A stretch of 13,682 nucleotides of DNA from Desulfobacteraceae bacterium (GTDB lineage: Bacteria > Desulfobacterota > DSM-4660 > Desulfatiglandales > Desulfatiglandaceae), in the NCBI GenBank assembly GCA_030642205.1, contig DAOWOF010000038.1, positions 1-13,682 on the forward strand, read 5' to 3'. The first letter of the stretch is position 1, and the number at the start of each line of letters is the position of its first letter. Positions 1 through 7,375 of this stretch are shown here, one piece after another. A program made the position numbers and the translations under genes. The notes below the pieces were generated by a model. The model made no database searches, had not been told where the DNA came from, and was given only the letters and a program-made list of their open reading frames with translations.

Positions 1-441
1 GCCGATTCTGGCATAAGCCTTACCAGCATAAATTGGTCTGATAGCCACTAAGGAACCATCTTCGATTACAAATTCAGTACAATCCTGGGCCATTCCGGCA
101 TCTAATTTACCGGACAGCCTGGAGGCCAGATCCTTGCCATCGACAGAAGCTCCAAGCAGCAAAATAGCCGGATCAACAGCCTTTACCTGATCAGCTACCA
201 CTGCTGAATAGGCATCTGTGGTATAGTCTTCAAGTTTAGCATCATCAGCCACTATAACTTTATCTGCGCCATAATTGCCTAGGGCGGCGGCCTTATCCTT
301 AATATTAGAGCCAAGTAAAACCACGGTTAAATCCTGACCCAGAGCATCTGCCAGGCGTCGACCTTCACTGGTGATCTCATAGGTTACCTTTCGGATTTCT
401 CCATTTCTTTGCTCAGCTATTATCATTACTCCCTGTGCCAT
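1..441 (-). CDS. etfA: Electron transfer flavoprotein alpha subunit, N-terminal part (3' end outside window)
   Basis: My translation of the minus strand gives 147 uninterrupted codons running off the window edge, beginning MAQGVMIIAEQRNGEIRKV. EtfA and EtfB form a cytoplasmic heterodimer that carries FAD and passes electrons from acyl-CoA dehydrogenases (and other flavoenzymes) to membrane quinone reductase. The visible part is the alpha-subunit N-terminal domain: an initial hydrophobic strand (VMIIAEQ), a second strand LTVVLLG near residue 40, YGADKVIVAD near 57-66, and AILLLGAS near 92-99 followed by DGKDLASRLS, the usual EtfA pattern. The C-terminal FAD domain lies outside the window. The ATG at 439-441 is preceded by AAGGAG at a suitable distance, which fixes the start. 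It lies 118 bases downstream of etfB on the same strand, the usual beta-then-alpha order, with a wider gap than usual. The identification is firm; the partner dehydrogenase cannot be told from here. Confidence 0.93.
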   Translation of the reverse strand, partial: MAQGVMIIAEQRNGEIRKVTYEITSEGRRLADALGQDLTVVLLGSNIKDKAAALGNYGADKVIVADDAKLEDYTTDAYSAVVADQVKAVDPAILLLGASVDGKDLASRLSGKLDAGMAQDCTEFVIEDGSLVAIRPIYAGKAYARIG

Positions 442-559
442 TTGATATATCTCCTTATGAAAATATGTTGATTATAAGCACATTAATTAATTGATTTATC
501 TGAAATATTACTCATTTATCAGAGCATCATTTTTACAATAATCATTTAATCAATCCAGC
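442..559. other. etfB-etfA intergenic spacer
   Basis: These 118 AT-rich bases separate etfB from etfA. They contain the etfA ribosome-binding site (AAGGAG on the minus strand at about 450-456) and otherwise only A/T-rich runs. I see no convincing terminator with a T tract and no second promoter, so co-transcription of the pair is the simplest reading. Confidence 0.5.
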
Positions 560-1354
560 CTAGAGAATCTTAGCTTCTTCTCGTAGCAACCGTGCCAATT
601 CGGCTGCCTTTTCCTCTGTTGTTTCGCCGTCAACAATTCTTCCTGGTTCCCTGGCAGGGGGCGGTTCCAGCGCAAGAATCTTGAGCTTCCTTGCGCCTTC
701 TCCAAATTCAGACGCATCAAGACCGAGATCTGCCAAAGTTTTTACATCAAGAGGTTTTTTCTTGGCCTTCATAATGCCTGGCAAAGAAGCATAGCGGGGC
801 TCATTTAATCCTTTTTGAGCTGTAATAACGGCTGGCAGGCTGGATTCAATAACCAATGCTGCTCCTTCAATGCCTTTGGTAGCCTTAAGTGATTTAGCAT
901 CTTCCGCCACTTCCAGTTTTTCAACTATTGTAACTGAAGGCATGCCTAGCAATTCAGCCAAATTCGAGCCAACAATGCCATTATCTTCATCAATGCCGCG
1001 TTGTCCTGTCAGAATTAAATCACATCCAAGATCTTTAATTGCTCCAGCCAAAGCCTTGGCTATTCCCAATGAATCGCTGCCGTCCAGCGCCTCATCACTA
1101 ATCAGGATCCCTTTGTCCGCTCCCATAGCCAATGCGGTTCGAATAGATTCAGTAACCCTTTTAGGCCCAAGACCCACAACTGTCACTTCTCCGCCACATT
1201 TTGCCTTAACGCGCAAAGCCTCCTCTACAGCAAATTCATCATAAGGATTCATAACCCATTTGACATCATCGGTTACGATTGATTTGCTATCTGAAGAGAT
1301 TTTAATCTGGGACTCGGAATCTGGCACCTGTTTAATGCACGCAATAATATTCAC
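560..1354 (-). CDS. etfB: Electron transfer flavoprotein beta subunit
   Basis: This 264-residue protein has the normal EtfB length and hallmarks: N-terminal MNIIACIKQVPDSE, then WVMNPYDEFAVEEALR at 33-48, a strand EVTVVGLGP at 56-64, and the nucleotide-binding segment TGQRGIDEDNGIVGSNLAE at about 116-134, which holds AMP (or a second FAD in bifurcating forms). The tail has the proline-rich EPPPAREPGRIV that wraps onto the alpha subunit in this family. The start codon is GTG (1352-1354). It is preceded by a strong AAAGGAGG ribosome-binding site five bases away, so GTG is well supported. etfA follows 118 bases downstream. By eye the coding sequence is more GC-rich than the liv block and the 1569-residue gene, which fits a highly expressed core energy gene. 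I cannot decide from sequence alone whether this ETF is bifurcating. Confidence 0.95.
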   Translation of the reverse strand: MNIIACIKQVPDSESQIKISSDSKSIVTDDVKWVMNPYDEFAVEEALRVKAKCGGEVTVVGLGPKRVTESIRTALAMGADKGILISDEALDGSDSLGIAKALAGAIKDLGCDLILTGQRGIDEDNGIVGSNLAELLGMPSVTIVEKLEVAEDAKSLKATKGIEGAALVIESSLPAVITAQKGLNEPRYASLPGIMKAKKKPLDVKTLADLGLDASEFGEGARKLKILALEPPPAREPGRIVDGETTEEKAAELARLLREEAKIL

Positions 1355-1520
1355 GTTCTCCTCCTTTCACCAAACACATTTAGATAACTTTAATTTCAGT
1401 TCCCCTGATCTTTTATCCAGAATATAGCCTTGATACATCTTCGTGCTTAAACGCTCAAATATGCTTTTTTATCAAAAATTCAGATGGACATCAATAACAG
1501 GCTTGTTTATATAGTGAGAT

Positions 1521-1542
1521 TAAGTTCCGGGAACCTAACTTA
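1521..1542. promoter_or_regulatory. Operator-like dyad upstream of etfB
   Basis: The 11-base odd palindrome GTTCC-G-GGAAC (1524-1534) is nested in a wider inverted repeat, TAAGTT (1521-1526) against AACTTA (1537-1542). Compact symmetric sites of this kind in a divergent intergenic region are often repressor or activator sites. No regulator is encoded in the window and no promoter is firmly placed, so the role is inference only. Confidence 0.3.
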
Positions 1543-1711
1543 TTGTTGTTTCAATATCAAACTCCTTTCGATTTGACAATAATAAAAGCTCTTGGGGGAA
1601 GGTAGTCTTATCAGGAATCATTACGATGGACTCGTAAAAAGACACACCCCAAGCTGAAGGCGGGCAAATTTTGGCTTGGGATTGGGGTAGAACTATTTGA
1701 ATTCGTTGCAA

Positions 1712-1743
1712 ATGGCTGAGGAGGAGCAGCCATCCTCAGCCAT
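1712..1743 (+). other. Perfect 11-bp hairpin
   Basis: ATGGCTGAGGA (1712-1722) is the exact reverse complement of TCCTCAGCCAT (1733-1743), with a 10-base loop. There is no T tract after it, so it is not a standard intrinsic terminator. Its right arm shares the four bases 1740-1743 with the next hairpin, so the two cannot both form fully. Confidence 0.6.
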
Positions 1744-1773
1744 GTAAAAAGGCATACTGACTTTTTTACATGG
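1740..1773 (+). other. Second perfect 11-bp hairpin, 39 bases before the TrpF-like start
   Basis: CCATGTAAAAA (1740-1750) pairs exactly with TTTTTACATGG (1763-1773) around a 12-base loop. Because of the A5/T5 part, the structure could act as a weak terminator on either strand. It overlaps the preceding hairpin by four bases. It ends 39 bases before the ATG of the TrpF-like gene. Confidence 0.5.
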
Positions 1774-1812
1774 TTATTAATAAATATAACAAAAAAACTG
1801 CAGGTAAGGACA

Positions 1813-2562
1813 ATGATAACCCAAATATATGAAATTCAAAATCCTCATGAGGCAGAAAGATGTATTAACGCAAAGGTCGATCATATAGGAAGTGTTTTGC
1901 TCTCTCAAGAAGATTGGCAGCAGCCAATGATAAAAGAAGTGATGCAACTTTCCTCCGGGACAAATGTTAAAAACAGCATTATTCCTCTTTTTATAGAAAT
2001 TGAGACAATCTACTCAGTCCTCGATTATTATCGCCCTCACTGTATTCATTTTTGTGAAAACCTGACAGACGTTAACAGGAATCAACAAAATCTGGACAAA
2101 GTAATCCTCTATCAATCAAAAATTAAAGCCAAATTTCCTGAAATCAAAATTATTCGATCTATTCCCATCCCGCAACAAGGTTGTTTCCCCTATTTCCCAT
2201 CTCTTGGAATAGCAGCCTCGCTTGAAAAGGTGAGCGATTATTTCCTTACAGATACCTGGTTATCCCAAAGTCCGGTCAATGGATACATAGGCATTACAGG
2301 GCAAACTGTTGATTGGGAAATTGCAAGGAATCTGGTACAAAAAAGCAATATCCCTGTAATTTTGGCAGGGGGGCTATCACCTGATAATGTATATAGTGCC
2401 CTTATCAGAGTCGCGCCGGCCGGAGCAGATTCATGTACACTCACCAATCAGATAAATAGCGAGGATAAGCCGATTCGCTTTAAAAAAGACCCATTGAAAG
2501 TACAAAAATTTGTTCAGGAGGTCAGGCGAGCAAAACAGGATCTATTAATTAAAGGATGGTAG
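1813..2562 (+). CDS. Phosphoribosylanthranilate isomerase-like TIM-barrel protein lacking the catalytic cysteine
   Basis: This 249-residue protein is somewhat longer than typical TrpF (about 200-230). The TrpF fold is recognisable from the C-terminal half: YFLTDT at 143-148 (corresponding to FLLDT, with the acid D147 kept), GITGQTVDW at 160-168 (the GGTGxxFDW phosphate loop with one Gly replaced by Ile), ILAGGLSPDNV at 183-193, and PAGADSCT at 202-209 (usual PxGVDxSS). The N-terminal strand should read KICGIT. Here it is QIYEIQ (4-9), so the general-base cysteine is replaced by Tyr6, although the NP-EA segment and HIGSVL strand that follow fit well. TrpF converts phosphoribosylanthranilate to its aminodeoxyribulose form in tryptophan synthesis. 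This protein probably does not do that, and no other trp gene is nearby. An AAGG stands only a few bases before the ATG. The gene converges on the 1569-residue gene with 21 bases between stop codons. Confidence 0.72.
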   Translation: MITQIYEIQNPHEAERCINAKVDHIGSVLLSQEDWQQPMIKEVMQLSSGTNVKNSIIPLFIEIETIYSVLDYYRPHCIHFCENLTDVNRNQQNLDKVILYQSKIKAKFPEIKIIRSIPIPQQGCFPYFPSLGIAASLEKVSDYFLTDTWLSQSPVNGYIGITGQTVDWEIARNLVQKSNIPVILAGGLSPDNVYSALIRVAPAGADSCTLTNQINSEDKPIRFKKDPLKVQKFVQEVRRAKQDLLIKGW

Positions 2563-2583
2563 ATGGCACTTTTTAGGGCGCTA

Positions 2584-5500
2584 TCAAGATTGGTTTTCTA
2601 TCCTGGCTGAGGCGAGACTAAATTCTTTGGCAATCAGATTCTCAAATTCCTTACCAATAAACTTGCGGTTATTTTTTAAATACCATTTAAGGTCGTTCCA
2701 ATAGTCTTTAAGGGCCTGTGAGTCATTAATTATTGATACAATGTTTTTAATTTCTAGAAGCTTTGCTCCTTTTAAGGTATCTTTTCTTAATTCATAAAGA
2801 TCATTTAGTTGATGTTTTTGTTCATTTGTAAAACCAATCTCCAAAGATTTTTCAAGTAGATCATCTATGAAGTTATGAAGTTCATCAAATTCAGTAATAA
2901 TGTTCATATGTTCTTTTGTCTGGAATAAAAGAATATTATTAACTTCAATCTGTCTCAGTTTAAAGGCATCTTCCATCAGTATTTCATAATCCTCCGTATA
3001 AAAAGGATATGCCCTTAGATCCCTTAAGCCGTTATGAAAATATTCCTTTAGCTGATCAATGTCATTAATAGTATTCATATAAGAAATTTTTTGAGACACC
3101 GATATAACATCTTTAAAATCAATAGAAATTATATCCGGATAATCTTCATCTTTAAGGCTAATCCCCACATTTGCGTTGAATAGCCCTTTAATCAAATCAT
3201 CATCCCATAATTGCTCGATGTGCAATTCATTAAAAAAGTTATTGACCGCCTCATACCGATTCTCAATATTACATGTTAAGGGTAAATAATTTATGGAAAT
3301 TGGAGCATTCGATTTTTGAATCATTTTTGCTCCCAAAAGGCCAATTAGTATAAGTTTAATTTCGTTTAAATAAGTTAAACTGCCACTAATCTTTTCATAT
3401 CCAAAGATCCGAACCTTATCACCATCCAGTTGATTCAAGATAAAATGCCTTATTTGCTCATCTACCTTATGAAATGCCGTATAAAATCGTTTGGCTTCAA
3501 AAAAATGCTTCTGAAAAGTACGATAAGCAACATTGAAAAATGTTCTTTTTCTATATATATATATTAAAGGAACTTTCATGGCCTCATTTACTATATCTGA
3601 AAATTCAATGTAACGGATGCCAGCCAGGCTAAAAAATCGTTCCAGCGCAAAAATCATCTTGCCAGGAAGCATCGCCTCTGGGCCAGAGCAACCTTTTTCA
3701 AGGCATGCTTCAATGTAGGCTGTTGGTGTGACACCTCGTGGGAGGTCATTTTTTTCATAGGCCTCAAGGGCACAGAAAAGCCTGCCTTTTTCAATATATA
3801 TTTTTTCCAGCTGGTCTGGAAATGTTGTCTTTTTATCAATGATGTTATGACTCATCCTCCGCATAAAAAAAAGTTTATTAGCCAGGTCCTCCCGGATCGG
3901 ATCCTCTTTGATAGCAGAAAACATGATAAATGAAAAAATAAAAAAGGCATCAAAAATGTCCTTATCTTGCAAAGCAAGGACTTCATGTAAGCTGGCCAGG
4001 GAAAATTCTCCCCGGAGAATATGGTGGATTAAGCTATGGACCTTTACCAAAAAGAGCAAGTATGATGTACCATTTTTGTCCAGGTAGTATCTTTGCGGAA
4101 TCTTCTCCATTTCCATAAAAAACGCGCCAACCTCAGCAAAGTCGGCGGGGTTGATTTTGTCTTTATACATTTCCCGTAAATGAGGTACTCTCCCAATTTC
4201 CTGGAAAATACATGTAAATATAAGAGCATTAAAGATTGACTGATTTTTGCTCAAATGATTGACGATTTGTTTCAGAGCATCAATCTGGGCATCATTTATT
4301 CCCACGATTCCTGTTGCCCAGTCTCCAAATTCCTTTTGAGCCTGGGTATGCAGGTATTGTAGATCCTGAAAATCATCCATATCATTACGGATTAAGGCCT
4401 GTAATTTTCTGGTAACGAGAAGGATATGTTCGGTTATCGTTGATTCAGGATTGAGATCCAATTTATAGTCAACTTCTTTTAAGGCAGTAAATTCAGGAAG
4501 AATAAAATTCAAAAGGGAGGGGGCATGATGATAAAGCCGATTAAGATCAGAATAAACATTGTTAGGATAAAAGATAATATTCAGAATATTAAGGTTTAAA
4601 AATTCTCTCAGCTCCTTTACCTTTTTAAACCATTTATTTTGCTTGTCAGAAAATTCAATATTTCCTCCAGGCTGCTCAAAAATCGCGAAATGGCATTGAT
4701 AGAAACTTTCCAGGTTTGAAAATACCTTTTCCAGATCGAGTAATTCTTCTAATGAGAGATCAGAGATAAGACATCCAGCGATTTTTTTGGAAATGGCCGC
4801 AAATTTTTCAATATTTTGATCCATATCTATGAAATTCACATTAAGAACTCCGTTGTCCGAATCTATTTTGAAAAATATCCCGGTCCCTATAATAAATGAG
4901 GTTCCAACCTTATGGAGATGCTCCCGAAATTTATTAATAATGGTTAAACTAAGAATGGCAGGCTTTATAGCACCTGCCTCTTCCTCCAGTTTCATAATCT
5001 GGTTGTCTATCTCATCCGGCGCCATATCCCCCAATACAGGATTGAAATTGATAGTTTCACCATGCATCAAATTTGTCGTGATCCATAATAGTACAGCCAC
5101 ACATTCACTGTTCATTCTTTCAAAAAGATATCTGGTTCCATGGAATTCGATATTTAAAAACTTTCTGATGAATATCGGAAGTTGTAAAGAATCAACCCTT
5201 AGAAATAAATCCTCATATTTTTGGACTGACTTAATCAGCCTGATAACATTTTTAATCCTGGATAGTTTTCTGTCATTATAATTAGCCAAAACCTCTTTTT
5301 CCATAGGGCCTTTTTGAGTAAGATCCGACCAGTTATAAAGGAATTCAAGGTGATTAATCATCATCAACAGTTTTCGAATGAGTTTATTATGAATTCCCCC
5401 CATGGCAATAGTTTTTTCATCTAACAGTCTGTTCCAGTCAAGATCCAGGTTAGAGACAACTTGTACAATTAAATCGTTTAAATAAAATAACTCTGTAAGC

Positions 5501-7293
5501 TGCTCCTGAATTAACTCGGAATTACTAAAGGCCACCATCTCTGCCATGGACATCAATCTACAGTAGCGAATTAAATTCATGGATGTTTGAGGATCATATG
5601 TCCGTGCACAATCTGATAGAGGCTTTAAGGACTTTTCATTCATTTTGCCTGAAATAATTCTTTCCATTGTAGTATGCCCCAGCACTATATGATAGGCCTC
5701 TTTCAACTCTCCATAGCCAAATCCAAAAAAGGACAGTATTTCAATGTTTTTAAGAACTTTAGTCTTTGGGCCATCAATATTATCGGGATTCAGATAGGAT
5801 TGGATCCTTTCCAGGTGCTTTATCTTGGACATCAACAGGATTACATCGTTTAAAGATTTAAACCTTCTTGAACCGTTTTCCAGAGGTCGTCTTAATCGGT
5901 CAATATACAGTTGATGCAGCCCTTTGAAATGTCTATTTTTTTTAAGCCTTTGAAGAACATTCAGAGAACTTATCAGATAATCAAAAGAATCTCTATAATC
6001 AGCTATCAGGTTTGGTGAACATCCTGTAAGGTTTGATTCCAGTAGCTTCTTCTTAATGTCATTATGGCTAATTTTTAAGGGTTTCTTTTCTCCTAAATAC
6101 GTTATTAAATAGGTTGGAAGATAGCCGGAAAAAGAAAATTTCTGGACCCAATCATCCTTGATAATGTTTGGAACCAATGATCCTGAAGATATTATATTAA
6201 AAAAGATGGAGAGTAGTCTGGAGCAGTTTTTTTCCTGATCAACCAAATATGAATTATCGTTAAGTTGAAAATTCAGATATGGAAGATTATTGATCTCTTG
6301 AAGGGATATATTGTCCAGGAGTTTTCCTCCCAGGAGATCATTGACAACTTCTTGCTCGACATAAAGGGGGCTTAAATATTGTTGGAAATCGAAGATATTG
6401 ACCTGAATTGGCTTTTTTACCTTAAGAGTGTATTTTTTCTTGGTTTTAAAAATATGGGTAAATAGTCCAAAATTTTTCTCCTCTTGGCGCGTGTTGAAAA
6501 CAACCCTGACAGACTTATTTGTTTTGGGAGTATAATGGTTGGCAACAATATAAATTTCGCCATTCGGTTTAAGCAAATTATATAGCTTCCAAAGGATATA
6601 AATGCCATATTGATTCAGGCGCTTCCTGGAATAGGTCTCCTGGGAAAGCGTACTAAAATTGCCTAATCGAATAGTTTCATAAAGATCCCTTGTAAAAACA
6701 ACAAGGTCAAGAATCTGATCAAAATTTTGGAGCTCATCTAAAGAATCAATAACGATAAACTTATGGTCTTGAAATCGCAGAGCCAATTCACCGCTGATTA
6801 AATCATCCGGGTGGGTAACTAATCCTATAGTATACTGTTCTTGACAATATTTTTTATGATGGCGTCGAACAATTTTAGTGATTTCTTCAACTTTGGTCTG
6901 AATATGTGTAAGTGTATTTGATATCAGATGGACAGGGATAAGATAATAGAATTTTCCTATACTGGAAAATCTTATTAACAGACCTATTTCTTTATAAATA
7001 CGATTGAGTGTTTTATGGTTTGTTTTAATATCTTTAGGATTATCCAGGGAAATGGATTGGATCAGTTCAAGATCTTTTGGTTTAAGGCGGTCATAGACCT
7101 CATATAATCCAAAGCCATAGGCATTACCTCCAAATCTGCTTTGGAGTTGAGATGGATGTTTAAGGGAGGGAAAAGTCCCCATAGGGATATCCCGTAATTC
7201 AATTCCCAATTGTTTAAACTGTTCTGGTTTGATTATCTGGAAAGAATCTTCTTCCCAAAAGGTTCTTGTAGGAATGGGGTCTATGGTATTCAT
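2584..7293 (-). CDS. 1569-residue multidomain protein with a degenerate GlnD-like HD region
   Basis: I do not recognise the whole protein as a named family. No signal peptide or clear membrane segment is seen, so it is probably cytoplasmic. Residues about 152-290 have the rhythm of a class I SAM-methyltransferase fold (YTIGLVTHPDDL, KFIVIDSLDEL, FDQILDLVVFTRDL, LLKPNGEIYIVANHY), but without the GxGxG loop. Residues about 950-1140 follow the GlnD HD domain: STITEHILLVTRKLQAL (951-967), ALIFTCIFQEIGRVP (1023-1037, where GlnD has LLHDIGKG), DFAEVGAFF (1051-1059), FLVKVHSLIHH (1081-1091) and a later helix ending FSAIKE. The HD pair is replaced by Q1031-E1032, so metal-dependent hydrolysis is unlikely. 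I see neither the GlnD nucleotidyltransferase GSxARxE motif nor ACT domains. The C-terminus (about 1400-1569) is charged and helical, possibly coiled coil. Start ATG has AAGG four bases upstream. It follows livF by 82 bases and seems to be the last gene of the block. Confidence 0.8.
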   Translation of the reverse strand: MNTIDPIPTRTFWEEDSFQIIKPEQFKQLGIELRDIPMGTFPSLKHPSQLQSRFGGNAYGFGLYEVYDRLKPKDLELIQSISLDNPKDIKTNHKTLNRIYKEIGLLIRFSSIGKFYYLIPVHLISNTLTHIQTKVEEITKIVRRHHKKYCQEQYTIGLVTHPDDLISGELALRFQDHKFIVIDSLDELQNFDQILDLVVFTRDLYETIRLGNFSTLSQETYSRKRLNQYGIYILWKLYNLLKPNGEIYIVANHYTPKTNKSVRVVFNTRQEEKNFGLFTHIFKTKKKYTLKVKKPIQVNIFDFQQYLSPLYVEQEVVNDLLGGKLLDNISLQEINNLPYLNFQLNDNSYLVDQEKNCSRLLSIFFNIISSGSLVPNIIKDDWVQKFSFSGYLPTYLITYLGEKKPLKISHNDIKKKLLESNLTGCSPNLIADYRDSFDYLISSLNVLQRLKKNRHFKGLHQLYIDRLRRPLENGSRRFKSLNDVILLMSKIKHLERIQSYLNPDNIDGPKTKVLKNIEILSFFGFGYGELKEAYHIVLGHTTMERIISGKMNEKSLKPLSDCARTYDPQTSMNLIRYCRLMSMAEMVAFSNSELIQEQLTELFYLNDLIVQVVSNLDLDWNRLLDEKTIAMGGIHNKLIRKLLMMINHLEFLYNWSDLTQKGPMEKEVLANYNDRKLSRIKNVIRLIKSVQKYEDLFLRVDSLQLPIFIRKFLNIEFHGTRYLFERMNSECVAVLLWITTNLMHGETINFNPVLGDMAPDEIDNQIMKLEEEAGAIKPAILSLTIINKFREHLHKVGTSFIIGTGIFFKIDSDNGVLNVNFIDMDQNIEKFAAISKKIAGCLISDLSLEELLDLEKVFSNLESFYQCHFAIFEQPGGNIEFSDKQNKWFKKVKELREFLNLNILNIIFYPNNVYSDLNRLYHHAPSLLNFILPEFTALKEVDYKLDLNPESTITEHILLVTRKLQALIRNDMDDFQDLQYLHTQAQKEFGDWATGIVGINDAQIDALKQIVNHLSKNQSIFNALIFTCIFQEIGRVPHLREMYKDKINPADFAEVGAFFMEMEKIPQRYYLDKNGTSYLLFLVKVHSLIHHILRGEFSLASLHEVLALQDKDIFDAFFIFSFIMFSAIKEDPIREDLANKLFFMRRMSHNIIDKKTTFPDQLEKIYIEKGRLFCALEAYEKNDLPRGVTPTAYIEACLEKGCSGPEAMLPGKMIFALERFFSLAGIRYIEFSDIVNEAMKVPLIYIYRKRTFFNVAYRTFQKHFFEAKRFYTAFHKVDEQIRHFILNQLDGDKVRIFGYEKISGSLTYLNEIKLILIGLLGAKMIQKSNAPISINYLPLTCNIENRYEAVNNFFNELHIEQLWDDDLIKGLFNANVGISLKDEDYPDIISIDFKDVISVSQKISYMNTINDIDQLKEYFHNGLRDLRAYPFYTEDYEILMEDAFKLRQIEVNNILLFQTKEHMNIITEFDELHNFIDDLLEKSLEIGFTNEQKHQLNDLYELRKDTLKGAKLLEIKNIVSIINDSQALKDYWNDLKWYLKNNRKFIGKEFENLIAKEFSLASARIENQS

Positions 7294-7331
7294 TTAGCCT
7301 TGGTAAAAAGAGTGAAGAGCATATATCGTGG

Positions 7332-7360
7332 CTGAATGAAAAATACTGGTTTTCGTTCAG
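7332..7360 (-). other. Hairpin between livF and the 1569-residue gene
   Basis: CTGAATGAAAA (7332-7342) faces TTTTCGTTCAG (7350-7360) across a 7-base loop, giving 10 of 11 pairs. It starts 15 bases after the livF stop codon and lies 38 bases before the next ATG. On the minus strand it is not followed by a T run, so a full intrinsic terminator is unlikely. A partial terminator or a stabiliser of the livF mRNA 3' end are both possible. Confidence 0.5.
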
Positions 7361-7375
7361 ACATTATTGATCTTC

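Larger units (their letters stand above)
1628..1773. repeat. Palindrome-rich intergenic element (copy 1 of a putative dispersed repeat)
   Basis: The element opens with ACTCGTAAAA (1630-1639) and carries GTAAAAAGGC (1744-1753) near its far side. Both 10-mers recur in the same order and orientation on the minus strand at 12308-12317 and 12231-12240. Inside are an inverted repeat CCCAAGC (1648-1654)/GCTTGGG (1674-1680) with flanking ACCCC/GGGGT, an 11-bp perfect hairpin at 1712-1743, and a second perfect 11-bp hairpin at 1740-1773. It is richer in G and C than its flanks. No coding potential is seen. A small non-autonomous palindromic element (REP or MITE-like) is the best reading. Confidence 0.5.
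1355..1812. other. Intergenic region between divergent etfB and the TrpF-like gene
   Basis: This 458-base stretch lies between two divergently transcribed genes and I find no credible coding sequence in it. The left part is AT-rich and should hold the etfBA promoter, but I could not pick a convincing -35/-10 pair. A TTGACA at 1573-1578 on the plus strand has no -10 at the right distance. A compact dyad sits at 1521-1542, and a palindrome-rich block at 1628-1773 directly precedes the TrpF-like gene. Confidence 0.6.

Noticed and set aside
870..1244. Plus-strand open frame of 124 codons opposite etfB
   Set aside because: It lies entirely antisense within a clear etfB gene, is rich in Ser/Pro/Ala, and shows no family features.
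1323..1340. Sigma54-like TGGCAC with a later TGCA
   Set aside because: It falls inside the etfB coding region and the spacing to a GC element is off from the consensus.
1573..1601. TTGACA as a -35 box for the TrpF-like gene
   Set aside because: No acceptable -10 hexamer occurs 16 to 18 bases downstream; the region there is G-rich.
2563..2583. Bidirectional terminator between the convergent stops
   Set aside because: The 21 bases contain no inverted repeat of useful length.
4829..5281. Plus-strand open frame of 150 codons inside the giant gene
   Set aside because: It is antisense to a continuous 1569-residue frame and has no recognisable motif or upstream ribosome-binding site.
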